Below are positions 22,984-32,732 of a stretch of 64,000 bases of DNA, piece by piece. The position numbers and the translations under genes are program-made. Under the pieces are notes generated by a model. The model was not told the DNA's origin and did no database searches. It saw only the letters and a list, made by a program, of their open reading frames with translations. This stretch comes from Aliishimia sp965656085 (GTDB lineage: Bacteria > Pseudomonadota > Alphaproteobacteria > Rhodobacterales > Rhodobacteraceae), in assembly GCA_965656085.1 (NCBI GenBank), contig CBFHJA010000011.1, positions 44,234 to 108,233 of the forward strand, in the 5' to 3' direction. Each line of letters opens with the position of its first letter. Positions within the stretch are counted from its first letter, which is position 1.

Positions 22984-24942
22984 ATGACCCAACGCGGAAA
23001 AATTCTCTGGCAGCCCAGCCCCGAAGCTGCCTCATCGACACGGCTCGCGGAATTTGAGACCTGGCTCGCCTCTTGCCATGGATTGCGTTTTGAAAATCCC
23101 GAAGCGCTGTGGAACTGGTCCGTCACCGAACTCGACGCATTTTGGTCTGCAATATGGGACTTCTGCGAAATACGCGGCGACACCAAGCCCGAGAAATTCC
23201 TGATCAAGGATCAGATGCCCGGCGCGGAATGGTGCCCGGGCGTGCAGTTGAACCATGCCGATCAGGTCCTGCGGCACGCCGAAACACGTCCCGGCGAGCT
23301 GGCACTGGTCTTGCAGTCGGAAACCTTCGGACAGAAGAACCTGACTTGGGGCGCACTGCGCGCGCAAGTCGCTTCGGTTGCAGCCCATCTGAAAGAGATG
23401 GGCGTCGGCAAAGGCGACCGGGTCGTTGCCGTTCTGCCCAATACCGAAACAGCGATCATCGCCTTCCTCGCCACGGCCTCGCTTGGCGCGATCTGGTCGC
23501 TTTGCGCGCCGGACATGGGCCATGTAGCCATCCTCGACCGGTTCGAACAAATCGAACCCAAGGTTCTGATTTATCAGGACGGCTATACACACGCTGGCAA
23601 ATCTGTGGACCGCCGCGCCGTTCTGGCTGATATCATCGCCGGGCTACCAACGCTGGAGCACATCATCGCCGTTCCAGTTGCAGGCCCACTGCCCAAGGGG
23701 CAGATCGACTGGGCGCGCCTGACGGAAAAGGAGGCACGCTTCGCGCCGACGCCGGTGCCTTTCGACCATCCGCTCTGGATTGTGTACTCCTCTGGCACCA
23801 CCGGGACACCGAAACCGATCGTCCATGGTCATGGCGGTATCGTTCTGGAGGCTGCGAAACAGGCCCTGCATCAGGACATTCAACCCTCGGACCGTTTCTG
23901 CTGGCTGACCTCCTCGGGCTGGATCATGTGGAACGCGCAGTTCGCGGCTTTGGGCAGCGGTGCGCGGCTGGCGATATTCGATGGCGCGCCGAACCACCCT
24001 GATATGAGTGTGGTCTGGCGTTTCGTGGCCGAACAGGAGTTGACCCTTTTCGGCGCAGGCGCCGCCTTCTTCGACGGCTGTCGCAAGGCAGGTGTTGTGG
24101 CGCGCGAGTTGGACCTGAGCGCCCTGCGGGGGCTCGGCTCGACCGGCTCGCCACTGTCGTCGGATGGCTATGACTGGGTCTACCAAAACGTGAAGAAAGA
24201 CGTCTGGCTTGCGCCGATCTCCGGCGGCACGGATATCGCCGGGGCGTTCGTGCTGGGCCATCCCGGCCTGCCTGTCCGCGCAGGTGAAATGCAGGCCCGT
24301 GCCCTCGGCAACGCGGTCTACGCGTTCGGCGAGGATGGACGACCGATCACGGGGGCGGTCGGCGAGTTGGTCTGCACGCGGCCCCTGCCCTCCATGCCGC
24401 TTTACTTCTGGGGAGATGAGGACGGCACGCGCCTGCACGACAGTTATTTCGACACCTACCCGGGCATATGGCGCCATGGCGACTGGATCGAAATTTTCGA
24501 GGACGGCGCCTCGGTGATTTATGGCCGCTCGGACGCAACGATCAACCGCAAGGGACTGCGATTGGGATCGGCGGAGATCTACCGCGCCGTGGAAGCGCTG
24601 CCGGAGGTGCTCGACAGTCTCGTCGTCGATCTGGAATATCTTGGCCGGGAGAGCTTCATGCCCCTCTTCGTTGTGCTGCGCGAGGGCCAATCAGCAGACG
24701 AGGCGCTGCAGGCAAAGATCAACACGGCGATCCGCAGTGATGTATCTCCGCGTTTCGTTCCCAATGAGATCGTGGCCGTTCCAGAAATCCCACGCACCCT
24801 GTCGGGCAAGAAATTGGAGGTTCCGATCAAGAAGCTTTTGCTGGGCGGCGATCCAGAAAAAGTGGTCAACCGTGACAGCATGGCAAACCCAGACAGTTTC
24901 GACGTGTTTGTATCCTATGAACATGCAAGACGTGGCGCTTGA
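22984..24942 (+). CDS. aacS: Acetoacetyl-CoA synthetase
   Basis: A 652-residue AMP-forming ligase that converts acetoacetate, ATP and CoA to acetoacetyl-CoA. It has the acetoacetate-CoA ligase N-terminal cap (WQPSPEAASSTRLAEFETWL, then NWSVTELDAFWSAIWDFCEI). It also has YSSGTTGTPKPIVHGHGG (P-loop), ISGGTDIAGAFVLGHPGLPV, the WRHGDWIEIFEDGASVIYGR region, and the C-terminal Lys in PRTLSGKKLEVPIKKLL. The length is normal. Acetoacetate is produced by the liuE lyase in this window, so AacS could recover it for PHA synthesis or thiolysis. The two loci are 15 kb apart, so the link is metabolic rather than operonic. Confidence 0.95.
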   Translation: MTQRGKILWQPSPEAASSTRLAEFETWLASCHGLRFENPEALWNWSVTELDAFWSAIWDFCEIRGDTKPEKFLIKDQMPGAEWCPGVQLNHADQVLRHAETRPGELALVLQSETFGQKNLTWGALRAQVASVAAHLKEMGVGKGDRVVAVLPNTETAIIAFLATASLGAIWSLCAPDMGHVAILDRFEQIEPKVLIYQDGYTHAGKSVDRRAVLADIIAGLPTLEHIIAVPVAGPLPKGQIDWARLTEKEARFAPTPVPFDHPLWIVYSSGTTGTPKPIVHGHGGIVLEAAKQALHQDIQPSDRFCWLTSSGWIMWNAQFAALGSGARLAIFDGAPNHPDMSVVWRFVAEQELTLFGAGAAFFDGCRKAGVVARELDLSALRGLGSTGSPLSSDGYDWVYQNVKKDVWLAPISGGTDIAGAFVLGHPGLPVRAGEMQARALGNAVYAFGEDGRPITGAVGELVCTRPLPSMPLYFWGDEDGTRLHDSYFDTYPGIWRHGDWIEIFEDGASVIYGRSDATINRKGLRLGSAEIYRAVEALPEVLDSLVVDLEYLGRESFMPLFVVLREGQSADEALQAKINTAIRSDVSPRFVPNEIVAVPEIPRTLSGKKLEVPIKKLLLGGDPEKVVNRDSMANPDSFDVFVSYEHARRGA

Positions 24943-25242
24943 CTATACCGATTGCGCGGGCTGCGGTGCAGCATCTTAATGGTCAGGTCCGCGCGCGCTC
25001 TGGGCCGCTCTCGTCATCGAGCCAAACCGGTTGGCTGTGCGTTGCTGCGCGGCCACCGAGGTCGTCCCCGAGCCATGGTCGAAGATTTTCGCGTCCCGGG
25101 CGAACGCCCGATAGGCTGGTGAAAGCCTGTGCCAATTTGGGTGACGTCTTTCCAAACCAGCGGCAAGCGGTCGGTGCGGCCAGCCGAACACACTGGATCC
25201 GCTAACGCTTTCTGCATCTGTTTTTGATGTTAAGCTGCCGCC
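24943..25242. other. Intergenic region between aacS and the anion transporter
   Basis: 300 bp with no gene I can support. Short minus-strand frames have no recognisable family. No strong hairpin or T-tract was seen. Confidence 0.5.
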
Positions 25243-26631
25243 ATGCGGTACAACCCGATCATGATCCTCGCGGGGGTGTTGCTCTTACTCGCCCCCGCCG
25301 TGTTACCCGCTCCAGAGACCATGCCTGATCTGGCATGGCGTGCAGCGGGTTTGGCGTCCGCCATGGCGCTTTGGTGGGTGACGGAAACTCTGCCACTCGC
25401 CGTCACGGCGCTTCTGCCCGTGCTCGCATCCCCGCTCTTGGGTTTGATGGAGTTCTCCGACGTGGCGCGTGCCTATGGTGATCCACTCATCCTTCTGTTT
25501 CTGGGTGGTTTTCTTATCGCCAAGGCGATTGAAACCTCCGGTCTGCACACGCGGTTGGCCAGCATGTTGCTCGGTCGGGGGAAGAGCAGCTCGCGCAAAA
25601 TCCTTGGGGTTTTCATGCTGGGCACAGCGTTTCTCAGCCTTTGGATCAGCAATACCGCGTCGGCGATGGTTATTGCGCCGATTGCGGCCGCAGTCGCCCA
25701 GTCGCAAGTCGATACACCGCGTTTTGGGACGACGCTTATGCTGGGTGTCGCGTTTTCAGCGACCATTGGCGGCATGGGCTCGCTGATTGGAACGCCGCCA
25801 AATGCAATTTTCGCCGCCTATGTCCGGACAACCTATGGTGTTGATGTTGGGTTTGCGCAATGGGCGGCGGTTGGCGTTCCGGTTGCATCGGTTTTGTTGC
25901 TGGTTGCGTGGGTCGCCCTCATACATGTATCCCCAAGATTGCCCTCATCCTCGTTGAAGCTGACCTACCGAACGTCACAATCGGTCATCCAGCCGGCAGA
26001 GCGTAGGGTCGCCGCCATCGCCGGTCTGACAGCGCTTGCATGGGTTTCCAGACCGTTGATTGACCGCGTCTTTCCTACGATTGCGCTCTCCGACGCGGGG
26101 ATCGCGATGTTCGCTGCTCTGACGCTTTTCGTGTTTCCAAACGGCCATGGCGGTCGGCTTCTGAACTGGAAAGCGGCAGTTTCCATACGCTGGGATGTGC
26201 TCATCTTGTTTGGCGGGGGGCTAGCGCTTGCCGCTGTCATCCAACAGTCGGGTTTGGCGAATTGGATCGGCGGCAACGCAAGGCTGATAAGTGACTGGCC
26301 TCAGATCCTTATTCTTCTGTTCATTGCCGCGCTCATCGTGTTCGTGGGTGAGTTGGCGAGCAATACCGCCATGGCAGCGATCTTCCTGCCGATTGCCGGT
26401 GCCATCGCAACGGGCGTTGGAGCGGACCCGGTTGCGTTCCTGCTGCCGATCGCCATGGCCGCATCAATCGGCTTCATGCTGCCGGTCGCGACACCGCCAA
26501 ACGCGATCGTGTTCGCGAATCCGGCGGTGACACGATCCGATATGTTGCGGGCCGGCGCTCCGCTCGATGTCGTTTCGCTTGTCATAACAGTCGGCCTTGC
26601 GTCGGTTCTGGGGTCCTTCGTGCTTGGGTGA
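25243..26631 (+). CDS. DASS/SLC13-family anion (dicarboxylate/sulfate-type) transporter
   Basis: A 462-residue, about 11-helix membrane protein of the divalent anion:sodium symporter family. The two inverted-repeat substrate/sodium motifs are visible: the first SNT in WISNTASAMV and its mate in ELASNTAMAAIF. The two conserved Pro-Pro-Asn loops are GTPPNAIFAAYVRTTYG and ATPPNAIVFANPAV. The N-terminus (ALWWVTETLPLAVTALLPVLASPLLG) is also diagnostic. Substrate is probably a C4-dicarboxylate, citrate or an inorganic anion; the sequence does not say which. The next gene, a ferric-reductase-like protein, follows by 60 bp and may be co-transcribed. An alternative start is the ATG at 25261. Confidence 0.9.
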   Translation: MRYNPIMILAGVLLLLAPAVLPAPETMPDLAWRAAGLASAMALWWVTETLPLAVTALLPVLASPLLGLMEFSDVARAYGDPLILLFLGGFLIAKAIETSGLHTRLASMLLGRGKSSSRKILGVFMLGTAFLSLWISNTASAMVIAPIAAAVAQSQVDTPRFGTTLMLGVAFSATIGGMGSLIGTPPNAIFAAYVRTTYGVDVGFAQWAAVGVPVASVLLLVAWVALIHVSPRLPSSSLKLTYRTSQSVIQPAERRVAAIAGLTALAWVSRPLIDRVFPTIALSDAGIAMFAALTLFVFPNGHGGRLLNWKAAVSIRWDVLILFGGGLALAAVIQQSGLANWIGGNARLISDWPQILILLFIAALIVFVGELASNTAMAAIFLPIAGAIATGVGADPVAFLLPIAMAASIGFMLPVATPPNAIVFANPAVTRSDMLRAGAPLDVVSLVITVGLASVLGSFVLG

Positions 26632-26691
26632 CGTGCTAGAGGAGGAGAACACAAGGCTGGCCCTACAGATGACGTGGAAGGGACCGACAAT

Positions 26692-27996
26692 ATGAGATCG
26701 CTTTTCTTGATTGCGCTTTATCTCGTCCTTGTCTCTGTGCCGCTGGTATTGTCTTGGGTGACCGGAGGACCACCACGCCCGTTCCACCAGGAGCTTGCCT
26801 CCGGTCTCGGCATTCTGGCCTTCTCGATGATCCTGCTCGAATTCATCCTGTCTGGCCGTTTCAGAATTATCTCGAACGATGTTGGCATGGATGTGACCAT
26901 GCGATTTCATCAGGTTCTGGCCCGCACGCTACTGGTCTTTGCCGTGCTGCACCCGTTTCTCTATCAAGGGACGCCGCCGGGTGGTCAGCGGCCATGGGAT
27001 CCGACCCGCGCGCTCACGATCACGACGGATTTCTCCAGTCTCTCGACTGGAATTGCAGCGTTCTTGCTGCTTCCAAGCCTGATCGTTCTGGCCATCGGGC
27101 GCACGCGACTGGACTATAGCTATGAGACATGGCGGCTCATGCATGGGATTGGCGCGCTGTTGATCGCGTTGCTGCTGTTGCATCACACCGTCTATGCGGG
27201 GCGATATGGAGCGCATCCAGTTATGACTTGGGTGTGGGTGGCGATGACGTCTGCCGCCGTTGGGTCATTGCTTTACGTTTACCTTATCGCGCCCCTTCGG
27301 ATGAGATCCCGCGGATGGCACGTGACCTCCGTCACTCAATTGACGCTCAGGCAATGGGAAGTCTCGGTTCACCCGAACGGTCATAGCGGCCTTGACTACC
27401 AAGCTGGGCAATTCGTCTGGTTGAATGTTGGGCACAGTGCCTTCTCGATGAAGGAAAACCCGTTTTCCATTTGCTCGGCTCCGGCGGCCGGTCCCAAAGT
27501 GTCCTTCATGATCAAGGAGCTTGGTGACTTTACGCGAAGCATTGGCCAGATACAGCCCGGAACGGTCGCGTATCTTGACGGCCCCTATGGCAATCTTTCC
27601 GTGGACGGCCGCTCTGAACCGGGCGTCGCGCTCATCGCGGGAGGGGTGGGTCTTGCGCCGCTGCTCGGAATACTCAGGCAAATGCGCCTGACCTTCGATC
27701 CGCGCGAAGTGAAACTCATCTACGGCAACCGCACGGTCGATCAAATCGCCTATCGTGAGGAACTCGGCACACGGGATGTGGTTTATGTCCTGTCGGAGCC
27801 ACCGCCGGACTGGCGCGGAGAGACAGGCTTTGTCGATGCCGCGCTGATAGATCGTGTGTTTTCAGATCAGGAGATCAGCGAATGGGTTTTTGTGATGTGC
27901 GGGCCTGCGCTCATGATGAATATCGTTGAGGATCATCTGATTGAGAGAGGCACGCCTAGCCATCGGATATTGTCGGAGCGATTTGACTATGACTAA
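26692..27996 (+). CDS. Ferric-reductase-like transmembrane flavocytochrome (NOX/FRE type)
   Basis: A 434-residue protein combining a heme-binding ferric-reductase membrane domain with a FAD/NAD(P) reductase domain. Six hydrophobic helices are visible, with His in HQVLARTLLVFAVLHPFL and in RLMHGIGALLIALLLLHHTVY, typical heme ligands. The flavin domain has FSMKENPFSICSAP (FAD), AGGVGLAPLLGILRQ (NAD(P) ribose loop) and the terminal MCGPALMMNIVEDHL. It moves electrons from cytosolic NAD(P)H across the membrane to ferric iron or oxygen. I chose the ATG at 26692, with AAGGGA 8 nt upstream; a GTG 18 bp earlier is possible. A 35-codon membrane ORF overlaps its 3' end. Confidence 0.88.
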   Translation: MRSLFLIALYLVLVSVPLVLSWVTGGPPRPFHQELASGLGILAFSMILLEFILSGRFRIISNDVGMDVTMRFHQVLARTLLVFAVLHPFLYQGTPPGGQRPWDPTRALTITTDFSSLSTGIAAFLLLPSLIVLAIGRTRLDYSYETWRLMHGIGALLIALLLLHHTVYAGRYGAHPVMTWVWVAMTSAAVGSLLYVYLIAPLRMRSRGWHVTSVTQLTLRQWEVSVHPNGHSGLDYQAGQFVWLNVGHSAFSMKENPFSICSAPAAGPKVSFMIKELGDFTRSIGQIQPGTVAYLDGPYGNLSVDGRSEPGVALIAGGVGLAPLLGILRQMRLTFDPREVKLIYGNRTVDQIAYREELGTRDVVYVLSEPPPDWRGETGFVDAALIDRVFSDQEISEWVFVMCGPALMMNIVEDHLIERGTPSHRILSERFDYD

Positions 27997-28096
27997 CCCC
28001 TTCAGGAAGATCGGGCCGCGGCGGCGGGTTTTTATCGCGATATGGCTGCTCAATATCGCACTGTGCTGCATGGTTCTCGCGTTCGTGCTGCGATGA
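27989..28096 (+). CDS. 35-residue single-pass membrane protein overlapping the flavocytochrome gene
   Basis: ATG at 27989 overlaps the last codons of the flavocytochrome gene by 8 bp in another frame and reads to TGA at 28094-28096. The product starts MTNPFRKIGPRRR, a strongly basic N-terminus, followed by a hydrophobic segment VFIAIWLLNIALCCMVLAFV and a final LR. By the positive-inside rule the basic end is cytosolic. The overlap suggests translational coupling and the product may be a small subunit or stabiliser of the flavocytochrome. It is short, so chance cannot be excluded. Confidence 0.5.
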   Translation: MTNPFRKIGPRRRVFIAIWLLNIALCCMVLAFVLR

Positions 28097-28600
28097 TTCA
28101 TGCGCTGCGAGGCGCCCAAAATCACAAGATTGGGGTCGCGTTCCGTCCGTCTACCCCACTGGTCGGTCAAAATTTTGTAGGGCTGCCAAGGGCAGAAGCC
28201 ACTATCCGCAATGCGGGCATTGACCGCAGCGTCTTGAAGGCAGACAGAGTGACCGCACAGTGCCGCGAGGGGTGGCGTGGTGCCACTCGTTTCGAAGACA
28301 ATCGCCGAGCCGGCACAAGGCAGCTTTGAGCCCAAAATGCAAATACCGCACTGGGAACGGACGACCGACAAAGGTGCTTGGTCGTCATTCGATTTGCACT
28401 GCGGCAGTTCTACACCGTCCTCGCCTCAGATCCTCGCGAGAAACGCCTGCAGATCTGTCACAAGATCGGGACGTTCGCGATGAAGCCGAACCGAGTACGC
28501 GCGTCTACGGACTGCGTGCCAAGACAGCACGACATTCGCTGTTCGGTGAAACGCAACCGCCAGTTGGTCCGGGTGCTACCGTGATGTCATGACCTCAGCA
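28097..28600. other. Intergenic region with non-coding, possibly decayed sequence
   Basis: 504 bp between convergent genes. Minus-strand frames here have no recognised domain and extend antisense into the flavocytochrome gene. I see no repeat copy or clear terminator. Confidence 0.5.
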
Positions 28601-30796
28601 TCAAATTCCAGCAAAGCGCCGGACAACATTTTCCAACATGCGAGACACCCCGTTGTCGCCATCCTTGTGGTTCAAGCTTCCGCAGAAACAAATAGAGCCG
28701 ACGGAGAAGAGGGCGCCTCCGTTGGGTTTTTCACAATAGATGATTTCGGCGCGGATCAGGTCAGCCGGGTCTTCCCCGGTTTCCGTATGGATATGCGATA
28801 GAAGCTCTTCTGGGACGGCAACGAAACTGTCGCTGTGGTTTTCGCTGACCGCCAGAATAATGGTGCCCGGGGACGTGCCGAGTTCCGGGTCCGCCCTGTC
28901 AAGCTCGAATCCGGCAGCGCCGCCACCGCTCAGGCCATAATCTCCAAGTTTCTCTTCCGTGACGCCATCGAAAATCCAAGCGACATCGGGATGGAAGCTG
29001 CCCTCGGAGCGCCGATAATAGGAGCCTTCAAACAGGCCCTGCGCCGAGAACCCGACACCGACCAAGGCCTGAGGCGGCCGGCCATTGCGGCGCCACAACC
29101 CGCCATATCCGCCATCCAGTTGGTGATGCGCTTCGCCGGCCAGCGGGGACCACGCGCGGATACCGCCCTCGGCGCGGCGCAGCTCGATCACGCCGGGCAG
29201 CGTCGGGCTACGGGTGATCTTCCAGTAAAACCCGTTTCCGCCCAGATAGACCAGCTTGCCGCCATTGTCGGTATAGGCCTGCAAATTCTCCAGCATGCCA
29301 GCAGTGTGGTACTCCGGGTGCGATCCGGTGAGGATGGCGCCATACCCCTCGATCAGCCCTGCGCCTTCGTCGTCCAGATCCTCGTCGGTGATCACATCAA
29401 AGCCGATCCCGCGTTGTTCCAGCCAGTAAAGCAGGTGCGTGTCCGCAGAAAAGTGTCGCAAACCGGACCCGGCCTCATCTGTGAAGGTCAGGAACCCGGG
29501 ACGGATTGTCAGCGTTGGCCGAAGCCGGGACGAGATCGAAAAGCCGGTTCCATCGGGATGGAAATTATAGGTTGATCGGCCGTAAATCGGATAATCGTCG
29601 GGGTTGTAAGGGCTCGCACCCCATTCGGACATCCGGGCGCGCATGTCCGTGTCGCAATTGCCACGGGCGTGATTTGCATAGGCCTGATAGGTGAAGGTCG
29701 AGGCCAGAAAGCAGACCTTGTTTTGCGGCGCGCCCTTTGGCGGCAGAACATAGAAGGGCAGGATGTCCTGTGCCCCGTCCTTGCGCAGCCGCACACCATA
29801 GACACCCGAAGGCGTGCCCTCAGGAACCGTGACGGCGAAATCCGTGTCCCAGACGCAATCATGTAGATCGTCTTCGTGAAAATGTATGGCAGCGTATTCG
29901 TGCGGTGCGTTGCGCCAGTTCATCTCGTGGCCGGACCAGCGAGAGCCGCGCATGCCGCGATAGGGAATGTTGACCAATCGGCCCGACATCCCGCGCGGCC
30001 CCTTGTCGATAATGCTCTGGGTTTCGATACCAATGGAAAAATCCCACCACGCAAGAACAGCGCCATGGGGCGCGGAACCCGGCTGAGGGGGCATGTCATC
30101 CGCCCAGTTCAGGCCATTAAAGAGCGCGGGATCTTCAAGCCGTCCGTTGAAGTGGTCGCAGGACAGCTTGCCAGTCTTGCGCGCCGCGAGGATCAGCGGA
30201 ACGTTTGTTGGAAGCGGCTGCAAGGACGCGGACAAAGATGTTGTCTGAACCGCGTCGTTCCCGAGGGTCTGACAGCCGAGGATCAGAGTGCCTTTCGAGG
30301 TGTCGTACCCTGCCCAAATACGGGTCCAGGTCTTGCGTTGCAGCGCGCCGGGAATGTGGAGATGGCAGGCTGAGCCCTCGTCCGGGGCATAGGTGAACTC
30401 AAGCCCACCCTGACCATCCATGCCGAGCTCCCAGCCGAAGCCGTCGCGGTCCAAGGCGCTGGCGATCACGCCAATCCCCCCGCCCACAAGCCATGGCTGG
30501 ACGTTGACCGAGAATAGTGTTTGCGCCGCCGTGAAAAAGGGCGCCTGCGGCACCAGCGCATAAGAGCCCAGATCAATATCTTGACTGCGCGCCGGATAGC
30601 TGGGCGCCAAACCGAAATCCTGAGCTTCGTATATCAGACCGGGGCCATCGGGGTTCGGATCTGCCGAGACGATCCTGACAATGTCTGCCGTGTAGGTGCC
30701 GCCTCCCTGCGCGCTGATCTGGGCGGCGATGGAGCCTCCGGGCCGGGCGGACACGCGGTCAAGATAGCCGGTGATCGGCAAGACATTCTTCAGCAT
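28601..30796 (-). CDS. N,N-dimethylformamidase large (beta) subunit-like protein
   Basis: A 731-residue protein resembling the large subunit of N,N-dimethylformamidase, a mononuclear-iron amidohydrolase. It has an N-terminal beta-rich, lectin-like part (residues 1-300, with PHGAVLAWWDFSIGIETQSI). The catalytic part includes FLASTFTYQAYANHARGN, YNFHPDGTG, DVITDEDLDDEGAGLIEGY, and GSHPEYHTAGMLENLQAY, where the His-x-Glu pair would bind iron with a nearby Tyr. I chose the ATG ending at 30796 because it leaves 34 bp to the aminotransferase; the longer frame would overlap that gene. No candidate small (alpha) subunit gene is adjacent. With the upstream aminotransferase it probably forms a catabolic operon for an amide or amine substrate. 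Confidence 0.82.
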   Translation of the reverse strand: MLKNVLPITGYLDRVSARPGGSIAAQISAQGGGTYTADIVRIVSADPNPDGPGLIYEAQDFGLAPSYPARSQDIDLGSYALVPQAPFFTAAQTLFSVNVQPWLVGGGIGVIASALDRDGFGWELGMDGQGGLEFTYAPDEGSACHLHIPGALQRKTWTRIWAGYDTSKGTLILGCQTLGNDAVQTTSLSASLQPLPTNVPLILAARKTGKLSCDHFNGRLEDPALFNGLNWADDMPPQPGSAPHGAVLAWWDFSIGIETQSIIDKGPRGMSGRLVNIPYRGMRGSRWSGHEMNWRNAPHEYAAIHFHEDDLHDCVWDTDFAVTVPEGTPSGVYGVRLRKDGAQDILPFYVLPPKGAPQNKVCFLASTFTYQAYANHARGNCDTDMRARMSEWGASPYNPDDYPIYGRSTYNFHPDGTGFSISSRLRPTLTIRPGFLTFTDEAGSGLRHFSADTHLLYWLEQRGIGFDVITDEDLDDEGAGLIEGYGAILTGSHPEYHTAGMLENLQAYTDNGGKLVYLGGNGFYWKITRSPTLPGVIELRRAEGGIRAWSPLAGEAHHQLDGGYGGLWRRNGRPPQALVGVGFSAQGLFEGSYYRRSEGSFHPDVAWIFDGVTEEKLGDYGLSGGGAAGFELDRADPELGTSPGTIILAVSENHSDSFVAVPEELLSHIHTETGEDPADLIRAEIIYCEKPNGGALFSVGSICFCGSLNHKDGDNGVSRMLENVVRRFAGI

Positions 30797-30830
30797 TTCT
30801 CTGCTGACCTGACCGCGATTGATGTGCAAC

Positions 30831-32225
30831 CTAGTGTCCCGCCTGTGCAATCGTATCTTCGAATTCTGTGAGCGCGCCCTCCAACCCAAGCGCGATTTCA
30901 TCCACCTGTTCTTCGGTGACAATCAGCGGCGGCGAGATCATCAGCCAATCGCCATACGCCCCGCCGCTGGTGCGTCTGCAATACGTTGCAAGCCCCCTGC
31001 TCATCGCGATCTTTTGGAACAGGACCGGGGCCTGCAGATCCAGTGGGATTTGCCGTTTGGTCTCCTGATCGGCCACAAGTTCGACCGCCAATAGCAAGCC
31101 GAGCCCCCGGACGTCGCCCACAACACGATTGGTGCGCGCGAGGTCTTCCAGCCGCGCCTTCAACTGCGCGCCACGCTGCGCCGCATTCGTGATCAAGTCC
31201 TGATCCACCATTTCCTGCAGCACCGCATGACCAATGGCACAGGACAACGGATTGGCGAAATACGTGAAGGCATTCATGAACCCACCAGCCCCGGCCACAG
31301 CCTCCACGACCGCGTTCGGCGCAAGCACACAGCCCATCGGCGTGTACCCGGCGGCAATGCCCTTGGCGAGCACAACGATATCGGGCTTGGCGTCCGGCCA
31401 ATGATCCGCAGCGAGGAATTTGCCCGTGCGCCCTGCGCCGCTCATCACCTCGTCAAAGATCAGAAGAACGCCGTGGCGTGTGCAGATGTCGCGCACCATT
31501 TCGAAGTAGACATCCTCCGCCACCAAGGCCCCCGTCGCCAACCCGCCGACAGGCTCCATGATGAAAGCCAGAACGGAATCCGCGCCTTCGGCTTGAATCC
31601 TTTCCTCCAAGGCCTGCGCACAGTGGCGAGCGTAGCTTTCGCGCGAATGGTTGGGAGGCAGACGATAGGTGAATGGCGTCGGGACCTTGGGCATTTCCCG
31701 GAGCATCGGTCCGAAGACCTGATGCTGCACTTTATCTCCCGTGAGGGACAGCGCGCCCAAGGTTCCGCCGTGATAGGCTGGCTCGCGGGAGATGACTTTC
31801 CAACGGTGCGGCTGCCCGACCGCCAACGCATATTGCCGGCACAGCTTGATGGCGGATTCGATGGCCTCGCTCCCACCGGAGACGAAAAAGGCGCGCTCAT
31901 AGCCAGGGCCAGCCAGTTCGGTCAAAAGATCGGCGAGTTGTTCGTTCGCTTCGCTTTCAAAGATGCCGGGAAAGGCGAAAGCCACCTTTTCCGCTTGCGC
32001 CTGCATTGCAGCCAACACCCTCGGATTGGCATGGCCGATGTTATTCGTGACCGGCCCTGACGAGACATCAATGTAGCGTTTGCCCGTATCGTCCCACATG
32101 TAGATGCCCTTGCCGTGCGAGATTCGCGGCAGACGGGGTGTCGTACCGTGAGGGGTCATGAAGACTTGGACCGCACCGCCGGACGGGCTGTCTCCGATCA
32201 ATGCGGTGTCACGCTTTTTGTCCAT
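30831..32225 (-). CDS. Class III (omega) aminotransferase, PLP-dependent
   Basis: A 464-residue fold-type I aminotransferase. Motifs: RYIDVSSGPVTNNIGHANP, FFVSGGSEAIESAIKLCRQY, AYHGGTLGALSLTG, IMEPVGG, LLIFDEVMSGAGRTGKF with the PLP-pyridine Asp, and VVLAKGIAAGYTPMG with the Schiff-base Lys. It transfers an amino group from an omega-amine, beta-amino acid or similar donor. It is followed after 34 bp by the dimethylformamidase-like gene, so the two are probably co-transcribed. Substrate not predictable from sequence. Divergent from phaC. Confidence 0.9.
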   Translation of the reverse strand: MDKKRDTALIGDSPSGGAVQVFMTPHGTTPRLPRISHGKGIYMWDDTGKRYIDVSSGPVTNNIGHANPRVLAAMQAQAEKVAFAFPGIFESEANEQLADLLTELAGPGYERAFFVSGGSEAIESAIKLCRQYALAVGQPHRWKVISREPAYHGGTLGALSLTGDKVQHQVFGPMLREMPKVPTPFTYRLPPNHSRESYARHCAQALEERIQAEGADSVLAFIMEPVGGLATGALVAEDVYFEMVRDICTRHGVLLIFDEVMSGAGRTGKFLAADHWPDAKPDIVVLAKGIAAGYTPMGCVLAPNAVVEAVAGAGGFMNAFTYFANPLSCAIGHAVLQEMVDQDLITNAAQRGAQLKARLEDLARTNRVVGDVRGLGLLLAVELVADQETKRQIPLDLQAPVLFQKIAMSRGLATYCRRTSGGAYGDWLMISPPLIVTEEQVDEIALGLEGALTEFEDTIAQAGH

Positions 32226-32732
32226 GTCTCGTTCTCAAGGAGGCCTCCGCGGCCGCCAGCCCTTCAAGCTATCGCTGCCTCACCCTACCCTTGGCGAAGT
32301 GCAAACGCCTACATTAATCCTCAATCCAATGTCGGATTCTGGGTGACTTTGGCAGAAGCTGGGCAGCGCCCCCGACGGACCTGTCCTGGGGCGGGGCGCG
32401 AACTCGTCATGGAGGGCTGGTTTCGGCGGGCCGCCGTGCACCGGTCAATTCGCTTCACACGGTCTGCCCCAAGCCGTCCGTGCCTCTCCTTCTGCCCGAG
32501 CAATCGACTGTAGTGACATCTTTGACAGTTTCGACGGTGATGCCTGCGCTGCGGGTGTGTTCTGTTACCTGTTCGCGGTCAACGCGGGCGGCGTGCGAGT
32601 TTTGCACAGTTTTTGCGCCTATCTGTCATATCGGACGCTGAGCACGGGCAATTTTCTGCTCTGCGGCAATCGTAGCGTAATTGTTACGCCCCGCGCCTAA
32701 GGTCCGGCCAAAACTGTTTGGAGTTGGTGCCG
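32226..32732. other. Intergenic region between divergent aminotransferase and phaC
   Basis: 507 bp containing promoters for both directions. Near phaC the sequence is AT-richer (CGTAATTGTTACG, a short palindrome around 32679) and contains TTTTGCACAGTTTTTGC, reminiscent of TGC-rich PhaR sites, but the match is weak. GGAG at 32720-32723 is the phaC ribosome site. No gene seen. Confidence 0.5.

Noticed and set aside
27862..28371. 169-codon minus-strand frame after the flavocytochrome gene
   Set aside because: Partly antisense to the flavocytochrome; the remainder has no domain.
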